Origin: Acanthaster planci
Lineage: Eukaryota > Echinodermata > Asteroidea > Valvatida > Acanthasteridae
Length of the DNA stretch: 60,668 nucleotides
Assembly: GCF_001949145.1 (NCBI RefSeq)
Contig: NW_019091704.1
Coordinates: forward strand, 54,167 to 114,834
Direction of reading: 5' to 3'
The first letter of the stretch is position 1, and each line of letters begins with the position of its first letter. Below the pieces are notes generated by a model. The model was not told the DNA's origin, did no database searches, and saw only the letters and a list, made by a program, of their open reading frames with translations. The translations under genes were made by a program, and so were the position numbers. Of this stretch, positions 59,191 to 60,668 are shown piece by piece.

Positions 59191-60668
59191 GTAAGTCTGT
59201 AAACCAGTCAAGAGCAGATGAGATTTGAACAAGTAGGTCTTTCAGTCCACACTTCCACATACTCACCGTGCACTCACATTTGCATAAAATTCTCTTTAAA
59301 TTGATTATGAAAGTTGGCCATGCTGTCAACAACATCTTGTAATTAGTAAAAAAACCATTTTTTTAAAAATGAAGGGGGGGGGAGTAATGGGCAGTACAAT
59401 TACCTTTGATTGAATGAATGAATTACGGATAACAATGAGGTCAGTAACAGCATGACCAGGTTCTACTGACATGTGGAATTACCAAAACCTGTCCATGATA
59501 TCCAAAATCTCACGATAGGACTCTTATTGAACACTAAGAATTTTTAGGTTAGTTTATATTTTTATTGTAGTTTTCCTTACAAGGTTAGAGATACCAAAAA
59601 CTCAAATCAGACAAAAAATAGACTGAATTTAGTCTAGGCCATTCCAAATTTGATCTGTTTGATCTGTGTTAAGCTCAATACATTATCCTTAGCTGTTTCC
59701 ACTTCAAAGTTGCTCAAAGAGCAAACTAGTTCATTGCTGCCATGTAGTTTGCTCAAAACACTGTGACACAACAAGGCATGCATTAATAGGGTTCCAGCCG
59801 CAAGTGTCACCAAATAGTAAATATTTACCAACTTTGGCTATAATCCTGAGCAATTAGGCAAGGAAAAGTTGTCGTTAGCACTGTAAAAAATGTAAGTGGC
59901 TCCAAAAATGGTTATTTACTCACTTTGAAACTTGCCAGTTTGAGCCCAAATAATGTATTTTTCCCTCAAAAGCAGCAGTGGGTTCCAAAGCTATGCTCTG
60001 ATTGGTCTAAAGCCATGAATAATAAGTGTTCTCAGTCTTGCCCTCGATTTGTTAAAGCTCTGGATTGTAATAAACCCAAACCATAAATCATTAGGACTAG
60101 AATCCTTCTCAAAATCCCATTTCCTGCCAACGGTGGAGTGGGGTTCAGTTGTGAGACCATCAGGCATTGGCCATTAATAGGCTGATGCATTATGCCCCAT
60201 TTTATTGAAGGATCTGTAAAAAGTGGAGGAGCCATGTCTTCCCTCTGTTGAAAAAGCAGGGGGGTCTGCTCCCCCCCCCTGCCACCACAAGTGTCCTGCA
60301 AAAAACCCAAGATTGCATCTGTCACCATCACAACAATGCATACAATAATAATACTACATTATAGTGTTCTAACAGAACACAATACAACAAATTATGAAGC
60401 TGTCTGAGTTAATATAAATGGCCAAATCTGGGAGTGTAAATGAGCTCCTTGGGTTTTCCAATAATGCATGCCCAAAATGATGTATCAGAGGCCATTCAAT
60501 AACGTTGAGTTCCAATCAGTATGGCTGAAAGCTAATTCACATGCGCTAGACATATTAGAGCTCTTGTGCTTTGTTCTTGATAGATCCTGCCTTTTTGAAA
60601 TACCAAACTGTCTTGTTATAAAATATTGTCATGTAAGCCCAGTAATATAGATGAATTGTTACCAAATC
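59191..60668 (+). other. Collagen intron 12, open at window edge
   Basis: Starts GTAAGT. No further triplet-coding exon is visible. A (G)n run near 59366 and a (C)n run near 60270 are the only notable points. Confidence 0.75.

Noticed and set aside
1-60668. CRISPR array, bacterial operon, tRNA or rRNA genes
   Set aside because: No regularly spaced repeats, no ribosome-binding-site-led operons, and no cloverleaf or rRNA core recognised on either strand. tRNA detection by eye is limited.

Overview
The window is animal nuclear DNA. Coding sequence comes as short exons bounded by GT-AG introns, base composition is AT-leaning, and most of the remainder is dispersed transposon debris. The one gene I can build with confidence is the 5' half of a clade-B (type V/XI-like) fibrillar collagen, read left to right. 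Twelve exons join without a frame break into 463 codons: signal peptide, thrombospondin-type N-terminal (TSPN/laminin-G-like) domain, an acidic tyrosine-bearing variable segment, a minor triple helix, a non-collagenous hinge, and the first triplets of the major helix. The gene runs off the right edge. Clade-B collagens of this layout occur in vertebrates and invertebrate deuterostomes. The very common palindrome TACATGTACATGTA and the mix of Penelope, DIRS-like, hAT, Tc1 and foldback elements suggest an invertebrate deuterostome such as a lancelet or acorn worm. That placement is inference; the sequence does not prove a species.

Layout. Positions 1-11,080 lie upstream of the collagen start codon. 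They hold no convincing gene, apart from a THAP-like fragment on the minus strand near 1.1-1.4 kb, and are filled with dispersed repeats, a hAT-type MITE with a perfect 8-bp target duplication, and simple repeats. Exon 1 (11,081-11,207) encodes the signal peptide. Intron 1 (10.1 kb) contains a 696-bp inverted-repeat transposon with a perfect 6-bp target duplication. Exons 2-3 (21.3-22.2 kb) encode the first half of TSPN. Intron 3 (19.2 kb) is the main repeat sink: three copies of one 316-bp MITE, each nested in another repeat, several foldback elements, a deleted Tc1-like element, and a 93-codon ORF of unknown nature at 33.0 kb. Exons 4-12 (41.4-59.2 kb) complete TSPN and run into the helix. 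Intron 7 holds a 1.1-kb foldback element and a Penelope-like element with a GIY-YIG fragment and an assembly gap. Intron 11 holds a decayed DIRS-like tyrosine-recombinase retrotransposon.

The collagen is the only unit with a clear host function: a secreted procollagen chain that would help nucleate or limit the diameter of collagen fibrils. I found no tRNA, rRNA, CRISPR array or bacterial-type operon. No wholly new biological system is visible. The most unusual material is the set of transposon structures and their nesting.
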